From the NCBI GenBank assembly GCA_004794655.1, contig SMMW01000001.1, forward strand, positions 13,979,501 through 14,043,500: DNA of 64,000 nt, written 5' to 3'. The stretch comes from Marisa cornuarietis (lineage: Eukaryota > Mollusca > Gastropoda > Architaenioglossa > Ampullariidae). The notes beneath the pieces were generated by a model, which was not told the DNA's origin, did no database searches, and worked only from the letters and a program-made list of their open reading frames with translations. The translations under genes and the position numbers were made by a program. Shown piece after piece: positions 36,236 through 48,190 of the stretch. How positions within the stretch are numbered: position 1 is the stretch's first letter; each line of letters begins with the position of its first letter.

Positions 36236-37237
36236 ATATGGATTTACTGTATGGTGATATGATTTTATTGACCACTTTGATGTCACCGTTTTATAGATAC
36301 ATGTGGTAACAAAAAATTTGACAAATACGATGACGAAAATGATGAAATATTCTGAAGTCGCTTTTCCATTATTATGAAAGATCCACGGGCACTATAGTGA
36401 AAAACGGAAGAAAAGCACTGACGTGGCGATAATAATGATAACAACAATGACATTTATTAAACTTTTATTTTTACGGTTACTAGGCGCACTTAATCAGTCA
36501 TGTATAAAATTTATGAAACAGGACAATAATTCTGCCTTCCAGCCATGACGACCATGACATATTCAAACAAAGGGAAAACGAATTTTTCCACCTTCGCAAG
36601 AGTACTTTGTAACAGGTACGTTTTTTAAGCAGATCTAAAGCTCAAGGAAGAGGATGAGTATCTATATCAGTGGAAAATAAGTAGTTGACAGTCTAAAACC
36701 TACAACCTGATAGCATGTAGACAGTGAATGAGAAAAGCAGCGCGAGAGAGAGAGAGAGAAGCGAACTCGAATAGGCCTGAGCACATTTCAAGGGAAACAT
36801 GAACATGGGCAACAGCAACCATCATCATTAACTGAAAAAAAACTCATACACTTTATAACTTCCTAAATTCCCACAAGGGTGAACAGAGTGAACTCACTCT
36901 TTAGAAGTTATTCTCTGAAATCTAAAGCTCTATAGATACATGTGACTTAACTGTGGTCATTCCAATATGAAGAGAGAAGCGAAGAAAGCGAGAGAACGAG
37001 GCTTATAAGAGAGAGAGAGAGAGAGAAAGTGGTCCTTGGAATAAAAGTCTTTGCTACTGTCTGCAATCAGTCTTCCTTCCTAAAGTAAAACTACAAGAAA
37101 CAACAAAAGAACCCCCTCCCCCCCAAAAAAAAAACCGCAATCAATCTGAAAGTCAGAAGCCTGCTTGTGGACAAGCCGCACGAGTGATAATATTGTTACT
37201 GTGAGCGATAATGCAGTTATCGTGAGTGTCGTCGGAA
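36236..37237. other. No gene seen; GA-rich patches
   Basis: AT-rich, with GAGAGA runs near 36743-36760 and 37010-37026. Confidence 0.5.
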
Positions 37238-37423
37238 ATGAAAGCTGCGCGAGTCGCCTTGTTGTTCTTGTCTGTTGGTCTCGCGCTGGATTGCGCGATG
37301 CGACGTCACCCAGGCTCCGCCGCTGTTTTCACTCGCCTTCATGGCTGCCCTCACACGTCACAACCGCTACCCGCTTCTCCTAATCCGCCAGACGCTGAAT
37401 CCTTCTCAAGAAACATCCTCTGA
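37238..37423 (+). CDS. Short ORF (61 aa) with signal-peptide-like start
   Basis: The ATG at 37238 has purines at -3 to -1 (GAAATGA). Residues 1-20 read MKAARVALLFLSVGLALDCA, that is a basic start, a hydrophobic core and a small-residue end, as in a signal peptide. The rest is Pro/Ser-rich with one more cysteine and no recognised family. The stop lies at 37421-37423. A secreted short peptide, the 5' end of a spliced gene and a chance ORF in a CpG-rich patch are all possible. Two other frames are also open here, which weakens the call. Confidence 0.25.
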   Translation: MKAARVALLFLSVGLALDCAMRRHPGSAAVFTRLHGCPHTSQPLPASPNPPDAESFSRNIL

Positions 37424-37998
37424 CGGGAAAGGCACGGACGTCGAGGACAACGCAAACAAGCCGAAACCACGCCAACGATCTGACAGATATTGGATGGAAT
37501 TAGTCGCTTGCAAAAACACACAAACAAACACAAAAAAAGAAAGAAACGTAGAGGCTATTGAAACTTTTGTCAGCAGATGGTAGACAGAAAATATATAGTC
37601 AGGCGGGTGGGGAAGACCTTGGCCTCCCCTCCCTCGTCAACATTTTGGATCGCGGATCCTACTCTACTGCTTCCACGCAATCCTGCCAAAAAAAAAAAAA
37701 AAAAAGTTAAAGAAAAATTTAAAAAGTTCTTCAATATGCAGCTTCACTTTTATAAATTTGCTTAAAGTTATTAAATTTTCTGAGTGTAGATCGGTTATTC
37801 AGAAAAACCGGATAAAACCTACACGTGCTGCTTTCAGTGTTAAGCGACAAGGCAACAGTTTAAGGCCAACGTGAATGGTTTGCGGTTCTTTGCAGATATC
37901 GGTAGATATAAAGCTAACCTGTGAATTTCAGCCTCCAAAACCCATCCTTAATTAATTATCCGCCAGAAAAGTACGCGATTCACACCTGCATTCAAGTA
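37424..37998. other. No gene seen; poly-A run at 37688-37704
   Basis: No supportable feature. Confidence 0.5.
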
Positions 37999-38068
37999 CG
38001 GACGTTGAAAGTCTGCACTTCTCGTGAAGTTTTTCAGAACCACGAGAAATGCAGACTTTCATCGTCCG
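37999..38068. ncRNA. 70-nt hairpin, pre-miRNA-like
   Basis: Arms 37999-38026 and 38041-38068 pair over 28 positions with only two mismatches, around a 14-nt loop. Size, arm length and loop match an animal pre-miRNA, and either strand could be the sense. I do not recognise a known miRNA seed. A hairpin-type MITE or foldback remnant is the main alternative. The stem is almost too perfect for an old miRNA, which favours either a young miRNA or mobile DNA. Confidence 0.4.
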
Positions 38069-38387
38069 AATAATCCGAACTGTCGCTCATTCTCTCTCTC
38101 TCTCTCTCTGTTTGGTGTTGACTGCGAGGAATGTTGTGAATGGTGCACTAGTGTGACGTAGTTGATAGCAGGTGAGGATTGCGTACTTTGCTAGCGGATA
38201 ACACTGGTCAATAAATTTTTACAAAAGTCTTGTTACTGAAATAAAATTAGTCATTTCTTATCGATCATTGTGTGATCAACACGAATTTGACAATAAAACG
38301 CACAATTGGCTCTATTTTTTTTTTTTGTAATCTCCAATAATTATTGTGTACCTCACGAAATGCATGCTAAAAGTAACTGACCTGTGG
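38069..38387. other. No gene; possible 3' flank of the pseudogene
   Basis: AT-rich DNA immediately downstream, in minus-strand sense, of the pseudogene's last codon. Confidence 0.4.
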
Positions 38388-39392
38388 TTAATACCTGTAA
38401 AAAAAAAATCGAGTCACAGAATACGTTTTAGATTTCTTTGCCCGTCTCTTGTACGGCTGTTCGGGAGCATCTCTGGGGAGTGTCCAGCAGTAGTCAGCTA
38501 GCATGGTCGTGGACGTGGTATCTTTTTTCCGTTGCTGAGATATCTTGATGAAAACGTTCGCCATGTTTCTCACCATACCACAGTTGTTAGAAAAGAAATC
38601 CAGATGGGAATGAAGGAAGTGGATTTTTAGAGACATATTGCAGCCAAGTTTTTTTGCAACGTGTGCTGCAGCATGTTTTCTACTAGTTCCCTGTAGTTTT
38701 CTGCCCTAACAATGCCGAGACAGTTTGTAGACACTAGGTGAAAAGCATTCCATGCTTGCTTCGCATCACCCTGCAGCAAGTTGTTGAACCGGTCATCTTT
38801 GAAGACCTCTCGAATCTGAGGACCCACAAAACTCCCTCATCAATCTTTGTCTCACTGAGTCGAGGGAATTTTTCATGCAGGTATCGTAAAGCTGGCGAAA
38901 TCTGGTCCATGGCTTTCACTAAGTTCGTCATCAAAACTAGTTTGATGTTAAGGGGTGGTAGCAGGATTTTGTGAGCCACCACCAGAGCTGGGTGCTGGAT
39001 ATTCTTCTCTCCAACTGCTACATATTGTCTACGAGCCCATTCCTTCCGTAAGTAGTGCAATTCCCTTGGTCGGCTATCCCACTCACATAAGAAACACATA
39101 TATTTTGTATTTCCCTGCTGCAGTGCCGTTAAAAGGGCAACTACCTTCAAATCACCACAGAGTTGCCAGCTGTACTTGTTATACTCAATGGAATTCAGTA
39201 GCTGCTTTAAGTTATCGTAAGTTAGTCTTTCATGTGGACAGCATGCGCTACTGGAATAGATGTAAGGCGGTTTCCATTGTGCAAAAGCACACCTTTAAGA
39301 CTCAGTTTCAAAGAGTGTACAAATAGTCTCCATTCTTGTGGGTCATAAGTGATTTCTAAGGCATTCACGAGGCCCTCAGGTTGGTCTTTAAC
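38388..39392 (-). pseudogene. Frameshifted copy of a multicopy uncharacterised protein family
   Basis: Read on the minus strand, blocks in consistent order are VKDQPEGLVNALEITYDPQE (ending near 39392), LLHNGNRL, YSWQLCGDLKVV, CFLCEWDSR (about 39085), ILLPPLNIKL, MGPQIREVFKDDRF, MSLKIHFLHSHLDFF (about 38600), GERFHQDIS and MLADYCWTL (about 38500), then a Lys/Arg-rich end stopping at 38388. They lie in different frames, with breaks near 39228, 38830, 38650 (an A run on the minus strand) and 38565, so the copy cannot make a full protein. From memory, proteins with these blocks occur in many copies in cnidarian, arthropod and mollusc genomes and are annotated as uncharacterised. Conserved Asp, His and Cys pairs suggest a metal-binding, possibly transposase-like enzyme; that is inference. 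No terminal repeats were found. Confidence 0.75.
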
Positions 39393-40107
39393 AAGAAACA
39401 AAACTCATGGGAAAATGAGTCACGCAAATCACTGTATGTAAAATTCAGAATAAGATTAACTTAGTCACATTCAAGGTTTGCACATCAGTGTGCCCCACAT
39501 CCACCCAACCTACCCCTCCCCCCTTTGATGTTTTGTAGTAGTGTTTCTTTAGATCGAGGGCTAGATTAAAAAAGCATGACTTTTGCTTATTCTGATGATG
39601 TGTATTAATTTCTCTTTCTCGGCTCCTCAACCTTTTCTGTACTTTCTAAAGAATCACATCCCAGGCATTGGGCCGGGGCAGGGAAATCAAAAGGTATTCT
39701 TGCCCCTCAGTATCTTTTTTGAGGGGGGGACTTCTCCCTCTTCCTTTTGCTCCCTTTGCCCCCCTGGTTTAAAACTCCAGGCAGCCCGACTACCTTTGTG
39801 CTATATAAGGCAAAACTAAGGTAACACTGCAAACACGCATGTCACCAGCATCCGCCTTTAGAACCAACACCAACATCGACAGCAAAATTCGTCAGCTTAG
39901 GTTGCGTGACGGAAAAGAACGATAACAACGTCAAGGTTGTGCCCAACACATGTCGCACATGACTACGTGGCGGTCGCCAAGGACCAAGCACGGGCGGGAG
40001 GAACAGCTGCGTTGTTTGGCCTACTGATCTACACGTGTGTTGCGCGCGCAGTTTCTCCTCGTTGTCCTGTTTGTTCTTCGCCGCTAGGCCAATACCCAGT
40101 CTCGCAG
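39393..40107 (+). promoter_or_regulatory. Unique DNA with a possible TATA box
   Basis: CTATATAAGG (39801-39810) is a good TATA match inside otherwise unannotated sequence. A 136-codon frame at 39937-40347 crosses a minisatellite and has no recognisable domain, so only the motif is reported. Confidence 0.25.
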
Positions 40108-40141
40108 CCTGGGAGCCCGGGAGCCCGGGAGCCTGGGAGCC
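40108..40141. repeat. 8-bp minisatellite (CCYGGGAG), four units
   Basis: CCTGGGAG, CCCGGGAG, CCCGGGAG and CCTGGGAG in tandem, followed by CCTGA. C-rich (CCCCA)-type repeats follow near 40246-40270. Confidence 0.85.
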
Positions 40142-41118
40142 TGAAGCCACCAGAGGGGGGTCGAAAATCGTCAGGATTTTGTCTGTTTATTCAGCACGCC
40201 GCTAGTTTTCGCAACATCACTTGTTCCTCTCCACTTGCCCTTTCCACCCCACCTCACCCCACCCCACCCCATATTCTCTTACAACGTCGGTTCCTCCTCA
40301 TCCTCTGCACCCACCACAACCACTACACCTTCAATTGCTTTCCCTGACGTTTCCCGTTATTGTTTCCATGACACCCGTAGCACGATGAGACTTGCTCCAC
40401 TTCCAGAGGCTTTCCAACTTGTGTTTCCTTAACCTGTTGCGGGTGTGCACGTGACGACGACACTGTCATATTGGGCGTCTTGACTCTTTTTTTGTAGCCT
40501 AGAGTCTTGCAACATAAACATTATAAAAATTATAAGCATTATAAACAGCAAGCTTAAACTTCCTGTCATTTTGCTGGATTGACCTTTTACCCCTGGCTCT
40601 TGTGGTAAGATTTTTCTTCAGGTGTTCGCCAACCCCTTCCCTGTTGTCTTTTCCTCCTGAGTCTGCACCCCTATCTCAGCTTCCTACCCACCGCTGCAGA
40701 TTCCAAAGTTTTTCTACTGGTTGTTAATTTTTGTTTGTGTATCTGTAAACGCAGCTGCCTGTGAGATGCCCTGATCTTCGGCCTCCAGGGAATGATTTAA
40801 TATTTTCATTAATGAAGCATGTTAAAGCTGGCCCTACGTCCCCCTCCCACCTCCTGATGGTCTCGCGCGAACTCATCAAGGCTGGCACGTGGATCACACA
40901 GTTCTCGTCAAGCTGATCTTGCTCCGCCGTCTTTATTTTGTGTAATCAAATGTAATCTGCAGTTTTCACAGATGCTATTGTTAACAAACATGCCGTTCTT
41001 GGTACAGATGTTTTAACGGCGGTCCTTATTGGAAGCGATGAAGATGCGGAAATGATGAAAAAACAGAAATATTCAAAGTTAGGGAAATGTGTCTGCAAAT
41101 ATTTAGATACACACACGT
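40142..41118. other. No gene seen
   Basis: Unique sequence with CA/CCA-rich patches. Confidence 0.5.
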
Positions 41119-41134
41119 TATATATATATATATC

Positions 41135-41173
<39 letters not shown>

Positions 41174-41232
41174 TCTGTCTCGCTCTCTCCTTCTCACACC
41201 CACATCCCCCCTCCACACACACACACACACAA
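41119..41232. repeat. (TA)n-(CA)n microsatellites
   Basis: A short TA run (41119-41132) passes into a CA run to about 41171. After a CT-rich spacer a second CA run lies near 41213-41231. Confidence 0.93.
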
Positions 41233-41561
41233 GCATGTCGGTAGTATACTAAGAGGACGTTTTGGGGCGGACATTTGACCCACCATCATTGTCCTTTTCC
41301 TTTTCACTATCGTGATCATCAACGCCAACAGCAGCATCGCAGCATCAACATCGTCGTCATCGTCGCCGCCATCGTCATCATGATAAATGTCATTATCAGT
41401 CCCTTAGACATGAGTGCACCCAGTCAGTCCTAGTATACACCTCTCGCCATCTTTGTCAGTTAGTTCTCTGCCACTCGCCGGGATCTGTTGACTGTCAGCT
41501 TTAATCTCCATTGACTTACAAGTAATAAGAAAATTGTGTTTTCTTTCTCTTTTTTTCCTTC

Positions 41562-41562
41562 T

Positions 41563-41594
<32 letters not shown>
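41562..41594. repeat. (TTTC)n microsatellite
   Basis: About eight units. Confidence 0.93.
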
Positions 41595-41595
<1 letters not shown>

Positions 41596-41802
41596 GGTCT
41601 CTATGGTTGACGCTAATTCCCTGCAATGAATAATGGTCAGTTATCGTAAATTTAATCACAGGTTAGTTGTACAGAACCGCCGCGACTTCATGGCCGACTG
41701 CAGTGTGATCTGTTATTGATCAGGGAGCTGTTTGTTGTTATTATGTCACTCCACGTTTAAGCCACGTCTGTTTCCCCCAACTCATCCCTGATTTATAAAC
41801 CT

Positions 41803-41859
41803 GTTGTTTGTTTGTTTGTTTGTTTATTTGTTTGTTTGTTTCTTTCTTTCTTTCTTTCT
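41803..41859. repeat. (TTTG)n-(TTTC)n microsatellite
   Basis: TTTG units pass into TTTC units, with one TTTA variant. Confidence 0.93.
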
Positions 41860-42743
41860 CGACAAGTTTCAGATGTCCTTATGTTTCACTACACTGACTA
41901 CACCATCTATTCGTTATTCACGATATCAGCCAATGAAGGTATTCTACAAATACAAGACCAGCAAATTCTTTGCTTAAAATACATAATAATTATACTTAGA
42001 GGAAAAGTTTTTTTTCGGCAGTAAATCCTCTGATTATGATTTAATTTTGATAGCTGTATGGCTCCTTCGCCAGTTTTGCAAACATTTCGCATACTTTTGC
42101 TATCTGCTGAAGGCTGGCACGTGGAATTCAAGATTCCCTTTACTGCAAGTGTGGTCTTCCTTACACTGACAGTATGGGTACTGTCAAGGCACCCGAACCC
42201 TCTCCATCAATCATTTTCCTGCTCCTTCTAGTCTGGGTTTTTTTTCCCTACCCGTTTTAGGCAAGCCACCCAACCAAAGTCGTTCTCCCTTCCATCCCCT
42301 TGGTTAACCACGTTCACCACCGTACCCCCCCAACCCATTCCCCCCCCCCCCACCGACAGCCTCATAGCTCTCTCCTGTCAGAGCTATTTTGTTCAATTCT
42401 TCGGAAGGGACGAGAAATCCACTGGGCATTTGCACGGGGGAGATGGGATGCGGGGAAAGAAACTCCCATAGAATAACTTGGCCCTTGGTAACCAGGAAGT
42501 GTAGACGCGAGTTACTTCCGCTTGTCTTCAATTAAAGGAATAACATCAGTAGAGGGAGGGTTATTATTTATTTGCTGTCAAAACTTTTGCTTAGAAAAAT
42601 TAACCGATGCTTTATAAAACCGTTTACAGTTATTGCAAGGCAAGATGCTCAGAATCCTGCAACTTTAGATCAAAGACTTCATAGGTATGAGAAAAAAAAT
42701 CACTGATTAGATAAATAAATAATCTGGCTGCCCACTCTCTATG
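41860..42743. other. No gene seen
   Basis: Unique sequence with a C run near 42340. Confidence 0.5.
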
Positions 42744-42758
42744 GGCGCGTGCGCGCGA

Positions 42759-42793
<35 letters not shown>

Positions 42794-43083
42794 TGTGTAT
42801 GTGTGTGTGTGCGTGCGTGTACGAGCGCGGCTGTGTGTACGTGCATTCGTGTGTAAGTGAGTGTGTGTTTGAGAGAGAGAGAGAGAGAGCAAGTGAGAGA
42901 GGAAAAGTGTGTTCGCGCATGTAAGGGAGAGCATGTGTGTGTGTGTGTGTGTGTGTGTGTCAACTCTGGTGTGTGTGCCCGCGTGCGTGCATGCGTGTTT
43001 GTGCGCATGCATGTATGAGAGTGTGTGTGAAAGAAAAAAAGAGTCTGCGAGCGCATGTGTGTGTGTGTGTGTGTGTGTGTGTG
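42744..43083. repeat. GT/GA-rich compound repeat block
   Basis: Alternating GT, GCGT and GA runs over about 340 bp, with two longer pure GT runs near 42933-42960 and 43056-43082. Long His/Thr/Ser frames on the minus strand here are low-complexity and not genes. Confidence 0.9.
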
Positions 43084-44967
43084 GAAGTGTACTCACACCC
43101 TGTGCATTAAGTGTGCAGATGCATGTGTTTATAAACAGTGGTTTAAACGGCAGACTTTCTCGAAGGTTCTTTTTTGTCGCTATCTTTTTTTTTTAATTTG
43201 GAGACAGAGATTTACTTGTGTGGAATATTGCTCTTACAAACCACACCGCTGAAGGAAAACAAGGCGAGAGCTGAATATCTCTCAAGGATATACTGTCAGA
43301 TTTTTGACAGACCGTGAAACCAGTGGGAAGACAGAACCGGCAAAGAAAAACAGAATCAAGAATGGACTGACATAAAAGTAAACCGTAGAGGAGGAAAATC
43401 CTGCATCGAACTATCGCGAGTTGATCGTTATAATTGAACTATTTGCAACAGACCACAGAAAATGTAAAGGCGGTCTGGTCACGGTCCAACAACACAACGA
43501 AGTGGCGCAGGTTTTGACGGGACGCCCTTGTTCCTCCACCACCACGCGGTGCAGAATCCCCGGTGGCTGGGGACTGAGGAAGTGTGTGGTAGTCCTTGCC
43601 ACCCCTCACCCCGATTCCTAACCCCCCCACCCCCACCTTGCCCCGCCAGGCTGCTTTGCCGTCTTCTCTCATTTAGCCCCAGACCACAAGAGCCTGCGAG
43701 ATCTTCCATTGACTTTGCAGGACGTAAAAACACACGCTGAAACTCTAGACGGGATTTGGGGAAGGAGAGGGGAGTGAGGAGTGAAGAGTTTGGGAGGAAG
43801 GGAGTTGCGAGAGCTTGGGAAAAAGATGGCGGAGCAAGAGGCTCGTTGGCAATGATGGGGGGGGGGGTTGGAATAGAAGACGCTGACAAAAACCAAAGGG
43901 ATGGAGGAGGGCGGAGGAGCGGAGCGGGAGGTGGAGCAGCCTGATCCCGTGTAATTGGCAGGAATTTCTGGCAATCAGTCCAATCGATTACTCAAATGAC
44001 TTGGGGTCCCTCTGCGCCGGCCCGAATCAAATGCAGAAGGTCGATTAGATAAAACGTTAAGAGGCGCTGGCGGACGCAGGCCGCACCACTGGAGGAAGCT
44101 CGCGGCTGACAGGAAGGCTGGGCATTAACGGCTGATTCACGCGCACGGGGCGCGCAGGGACGCCGCCCAAACTACAGCAGCGCCTGCGACCGCCACCACC
44201 AGACGGTCACGGAACGAGCTGTCTAATTCGATTCCATGTCCAAGGCGCTGGCACGGCCACTCTCCGCGGCAGCGTTCTGCGCTCGTGCGGGGAGTGTGTG
44301 TGTGCGGGGGGGGGGGGAGAGTAGGTTGAGGAAAGCGGTTACGAGCAGTGTATTGTTAGCTGGTGGTGGCGGTGGTGGTGGTGTCCCGGCGGCGGCGGTG
44401 GTGACAGAATGATGACAGCAGCTGGTCGTTGTCAACAATGCGATGACCGTGTGATTTAACTTGTGTCTTACCTGAAAAATGTTGACAGAAGAGAAACAGC
44501 ATCTATAGATTGTGTATTCAAATTATCATTATATGACCAGCATTTTAGATAATGCTGCACAAAACTGTTAACGAAACAAAAGACAAAACAGTACTTTCTC
44601 CAATTATACTCGGTGTCATCAATCCAACTTTCGATAAAACGATGGCAAACATTATCTCTGGTAAATAAGATCCACGAAGTAAACAGTGAAGTTAAGCACC
44701 TGTGGGTTCCTTCTCACTTAGGAATAAAAGGCAAATATAGCTGAATTGGCATGAAAATATAGACAAACTGAAAGAACGCCAAAAGCATGAAGGCAACAAG
44801 ATCTCGTGCACAAATAACAGAAACTTGTAATCTCATTGTCTTCTAAATGATTGACGTAGGAAACGCTGTGAACAGAAAAATTTGGGGTTGGGTGTACTTG
44901 GGTACCCCCACTCCCTCACCCCCACCGACATATTGATACTCTATGTATGTGATGTTGATTTCTCCAC
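43084..44967. other. No gene called; GC-rich patch 43960-44420
   Basis: The GC-rich patch contains homeodomain-type cores (TAATTG, CAATCGATTA, CTAATTCGATT) and GGT/GGC runs. AAGATGGCGGAGC near 43824 is a YY1-like motif, but its frame stops after nine codons. It may be regulatory DNA, with no positive proof. Confidence 0.3.
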
Positions 44968-45064
44968 AGACAGACAGGCAAACAGACCGATGGATGGATA
45001 GATGGACGGACGGGTAGGCAGACGGACGGATAAACGGCAGGACAGACAAGCAAACAGATACACC
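44968..45064. repeat. Degenerate GGAY/GACA tetranucleotide repeat
   Basis: About 100 bp of interrupted GGAT, GGAC and GACA units. Confidence 0.8.
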
Positions 45065-45220
45065 CACGGAGAGACAGCGTTTTGTTTGTCCAAGTGCTGC
45101 TGTGCTTTCTGTCTGTTTGGTACAACTGATGTTCTCGTACCTGCTCCTTCAATACAGCAGCTGCCGCTGTCTCGTTACCCGACAAACAGCTCATCACCTG
45201 CTGGGCCTTGGTCTTAGCTG

Positions 45221-45246
45221 GTGCTGCTGCTGCTGCTGCTGCTAAC

Positions 45247-45280
<34 letters not shown>
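45221..45280. repeat. (GCT)n then (GAT)n trinucleotide repeats
   Basis: About seven GCT units are followed by about eleven GAT units. Confidence 0.93.
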
Positions 45281-45281
<1 letters not shown>

Positions 45282-46884
45282 AAACTAATTTTGTTCTATC
45301 ACCGTCAGCACTACTACTACTACTACTTCCGCCACTGTACTGCTTCTTCTACTAAACCACTCTGCATACTTCTGCGAACGCGACTATACCATTTCATTCT
45401 GTCCTTTGTTGCTTTTTAAACGCTGAAAGGAGGAACAGCAAACCTCTTGAAAAAATAAAATTTTACCAAAGAGTATTTTTTAAACGATCTTTCCGTCTGC
45501 GGATCGCTGTTAAATCCACCGTTGAGCCGTCTTTAAAAAGACAGTAAAAAGTTCAGTGATTTGCGTCTGCAGTCGATATCTGCCTCCAAATAACAGCCTG
45601 GTGCTGAAGATTAATGTAATAAGACTCAGCTATTAATCTACTAGTCCAAAGATATTACTGTCTTATTAATAATGCACGTTGGTGAAAACTGAATGTGCGG
45701 AACAAAATCGCTAATTTTTCATTATTTTTTTTTTTATATCGACCCATCTCATTTAAAAATCCAATGATGATGATGGCGTTGATGTCGATTTGCTTGAAGT
45801 TTGGTGTTATGATGATATCGACGAATGTTTTGAAGAAAGAAGAAGTCTTGTGAGGTTTGGCTTGCTACCAAGTAAACATATGCTGACAAATATGACTGAT
45901 GATAAGTAGTAAGTGATAAGTGGCATTACTAGACATATGGAGTCTTAGTTATTACACATAGAAAGCTTTATCTCGGGATTAGCTATGCCCCGTCTTCCCC
46001 TGAAGATAGCAATAGTGATGCTAAATTTCTTTTCTTTTGATCTATTTTTAGGACAGTGCTAAAAATTTGGTTATCGCTTTTAACTTGTCTTTCGAGATAA
46101 AGTGCATCAGGTAGTAAATTCTAGCACACCCCATTAATACAGAATACCCAGACCAGAACTAACTCAGTTGTTTTACGAGACTATCGCCATATGGCACGGT
46201 GAAATTGTACCCGGACGGGTGGAACCGGGTGGAGACGGATGTTCGGCCTCACAACCGAGACCCCGGCCATTGTAAAAGGGAGCCAGGTGTTGTGGATAAT
46301 GTTTCATGTCTTATTACTCCACCACCCCCACCACCATCTCGCGGGTGGAGCTAGAAATAATTGTCAATAGTCTTTTACGAATTCACTTTATTTTTTCAGT
46401 CTTTAGACTTAAATCACTTAATCTAGAGGTCAAATGAGTGGAGTTTTTAACTCTCCGTTCGCGGCCCATACACCCCCACCATCCCAGCCCCCCTACTTTG
46501 CCCGCGCAAGCCGAGGGGTGGAAGGGTTAAAAATGAGTTCCTCCCATGAGGAGAATAGCAGGGGAAGAGGCATTGGGATATCTGTCCTTCAGCTCTTCCC
46601 GCCATCCTCCACCGATGAAACCCTCGAGGTTAGAAATTTCGATTACTGCAGGAGATCGGGTTTCACCTGGACCACGTTCTGCTCGGCAGGATCCACTGAG
46701 TGACATGTCGCCGGCGAGGAGGTAGTAATTAACAGCACGACCCTAGTTAGCGGACGGGGAAAGAAAAACACAACAGTTGGCGAGGCCCAACACTTCCATC
46801 TGAGCCTCGCCTCTTCTTCATTTTCTGCACTCCCTTCTCTCTTCAGCCCTGCATCTTTTTTTGCACTGAACCACAGGCTTTGAG
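45281..46884. other. No gene seen
   Basis: Unique sequence; a GC-rich segment at 46190-46270 may be decayed repeat DNA. Confidence 0.45.
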
Positions 46885-46914
46885 ACGATGATGATGATGA
46901 TGATGATGATGATG
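46885..46914. repeat. (ATG)n microsatellite
   Basis: About nine units. Confidence 0.92.
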
Positions 46915-47228
46915 TGTGGTTTGATGTACAGACGAAAGACACCAGCTGAAGTCCTAAAGAACAATGGTTGCAAAGAAAACAAATCGGTTAGTATGAAGAA
47001 TAATAGTTTGTTATAGCACCGTGAAGTTACCAACGTTGTCGAAGTCTTTGATGGCCTCATGCTGTGCAATACATTATCAGACTGTAAAGAAGATTCTTAA
47101 CTGTTAGAAAATCGCCGAATATGTGACTTCGTGTAGCAACGTTTTATCTGACGGTCAAATTAATAAAAAAAAATGTCAAACATCCATTTTCGACAAAATG
47201 TTCCTCCAAAGAAGCCCCTTTAGCACCA

Positions 47229-47229
47229 G

Positions 47230-47265
<36 letters not shown>
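47229..47265. repeat. (ATC)n microsatellite
   Basis: About twelve units of the complement-sense repeat, 315 bp from the (ATG)n run. Confidence 0.92.
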
Positions 47266-47999
47266 TTACTGTGCAAGCGAAAGACTGGTCTTTAAAAAAA
47301 TCAGTGACGAAGTCCGTCATGCTCCAGTAGTCCCCACGCGTGTAATGTGAGTATGAGACCTGGTTGTGAAGCGGTTGTAACAAAAGCCATCAGTAAACAA
47401 AAGATAAGCATAAAGTAACTGTGTTGTGTACCCCCACCACCATCAACACCCACATCCCATAATAAATAAATGAAGAGAACTCTGGGGATCGCTTTAGATT
47501 ACTGTTCACGGCTGTATATCTCCGGGGATCGCTTTAAACCGCTGGAGATCGAGGGCACAAAACCGAAAGGCGTATGGCATTTCTTGTTTTCCCATCTTTC
47601 ACGAGTTTCCTTTCGATAGTTTTTTTTTCAAATTAATCGTATATAAAAAAAAATTTGTTCTGTCTTAAACATGCGTTAGTTTATTTTGTGATGTCTTCAT
47701 TTGAAAGTGATCTTGTATGAACTGAAGACAAATTTCTGTTCTGAACTTGTGCTTTATTTAGACAATAAAGATTAATTGATTGATTCCTGTCTTTACCTTT
47801 TCTCTTTATCAGCTTCAGTAGTCTTTCCTTGTGCCAGCTTTTCGCTCTTCGTCATTCGTTCTTCTGTCGGCATGTTCTGCCGTCACCGTTTGGATTTGTT
47901 TTCATCATTCCTCCTTCTGTCTGCTTATTTTTTGAGGAAAATGTCATCGCCTGTTTCTAGTAAGGGGCAACTAACCTCTGGTCCAGACAACAATGCTGG
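47266..47999. other. No gene seen
   Basis: GGGGATCGCTTTA occurs twice, near 47484 and 47524. No element recognised. Confidence 0.4.
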
Positions 48000-48190
48000 C
48001 AAAGATCGGATTACAAGTGTCTTGCCTCTACCAAACCGTCACGTTGCGCGGCGACAGCTGAAACCGACCCGGGATTTGAACCCAGGCAGCGATGCAAAGC
48101 GGGGAGTGACACTTTTCCTCGCAGATGTGAAGTTCCGGCTACGTGGGTGCCAGAGAAACTTCCTTCTTCCCGCGCCGCAGTCTTAGAAGA
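48000..48190 (-). mobile_element. SINE-like element with perfect B-box
   Basis: On the minus strand GGGTTCAAATCCC (near 48070-48082) is a perfect tRNA B-box. It is preceded by a degraded head and followed by a GTCGGTTTCAGCTGTCGCCG body. There is no clear A-box or target-site duplication, so it is probably an old tRNA-derived SINE. It does not fold as a full tRNA. Confidence 0.4.

Noticed and set aside
42630..43096. Three overlapping minus-strand ORFs of 96-129 codons
   Set aside because: All read through GT/GA compound repeats in different frames.
48060..48095. Possible tRNA gene at a perfect B-box
   Set aside because: No matching acceptor stem, A-box or anticodon arm at the right spacing. 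SINE-like remnant preferred.
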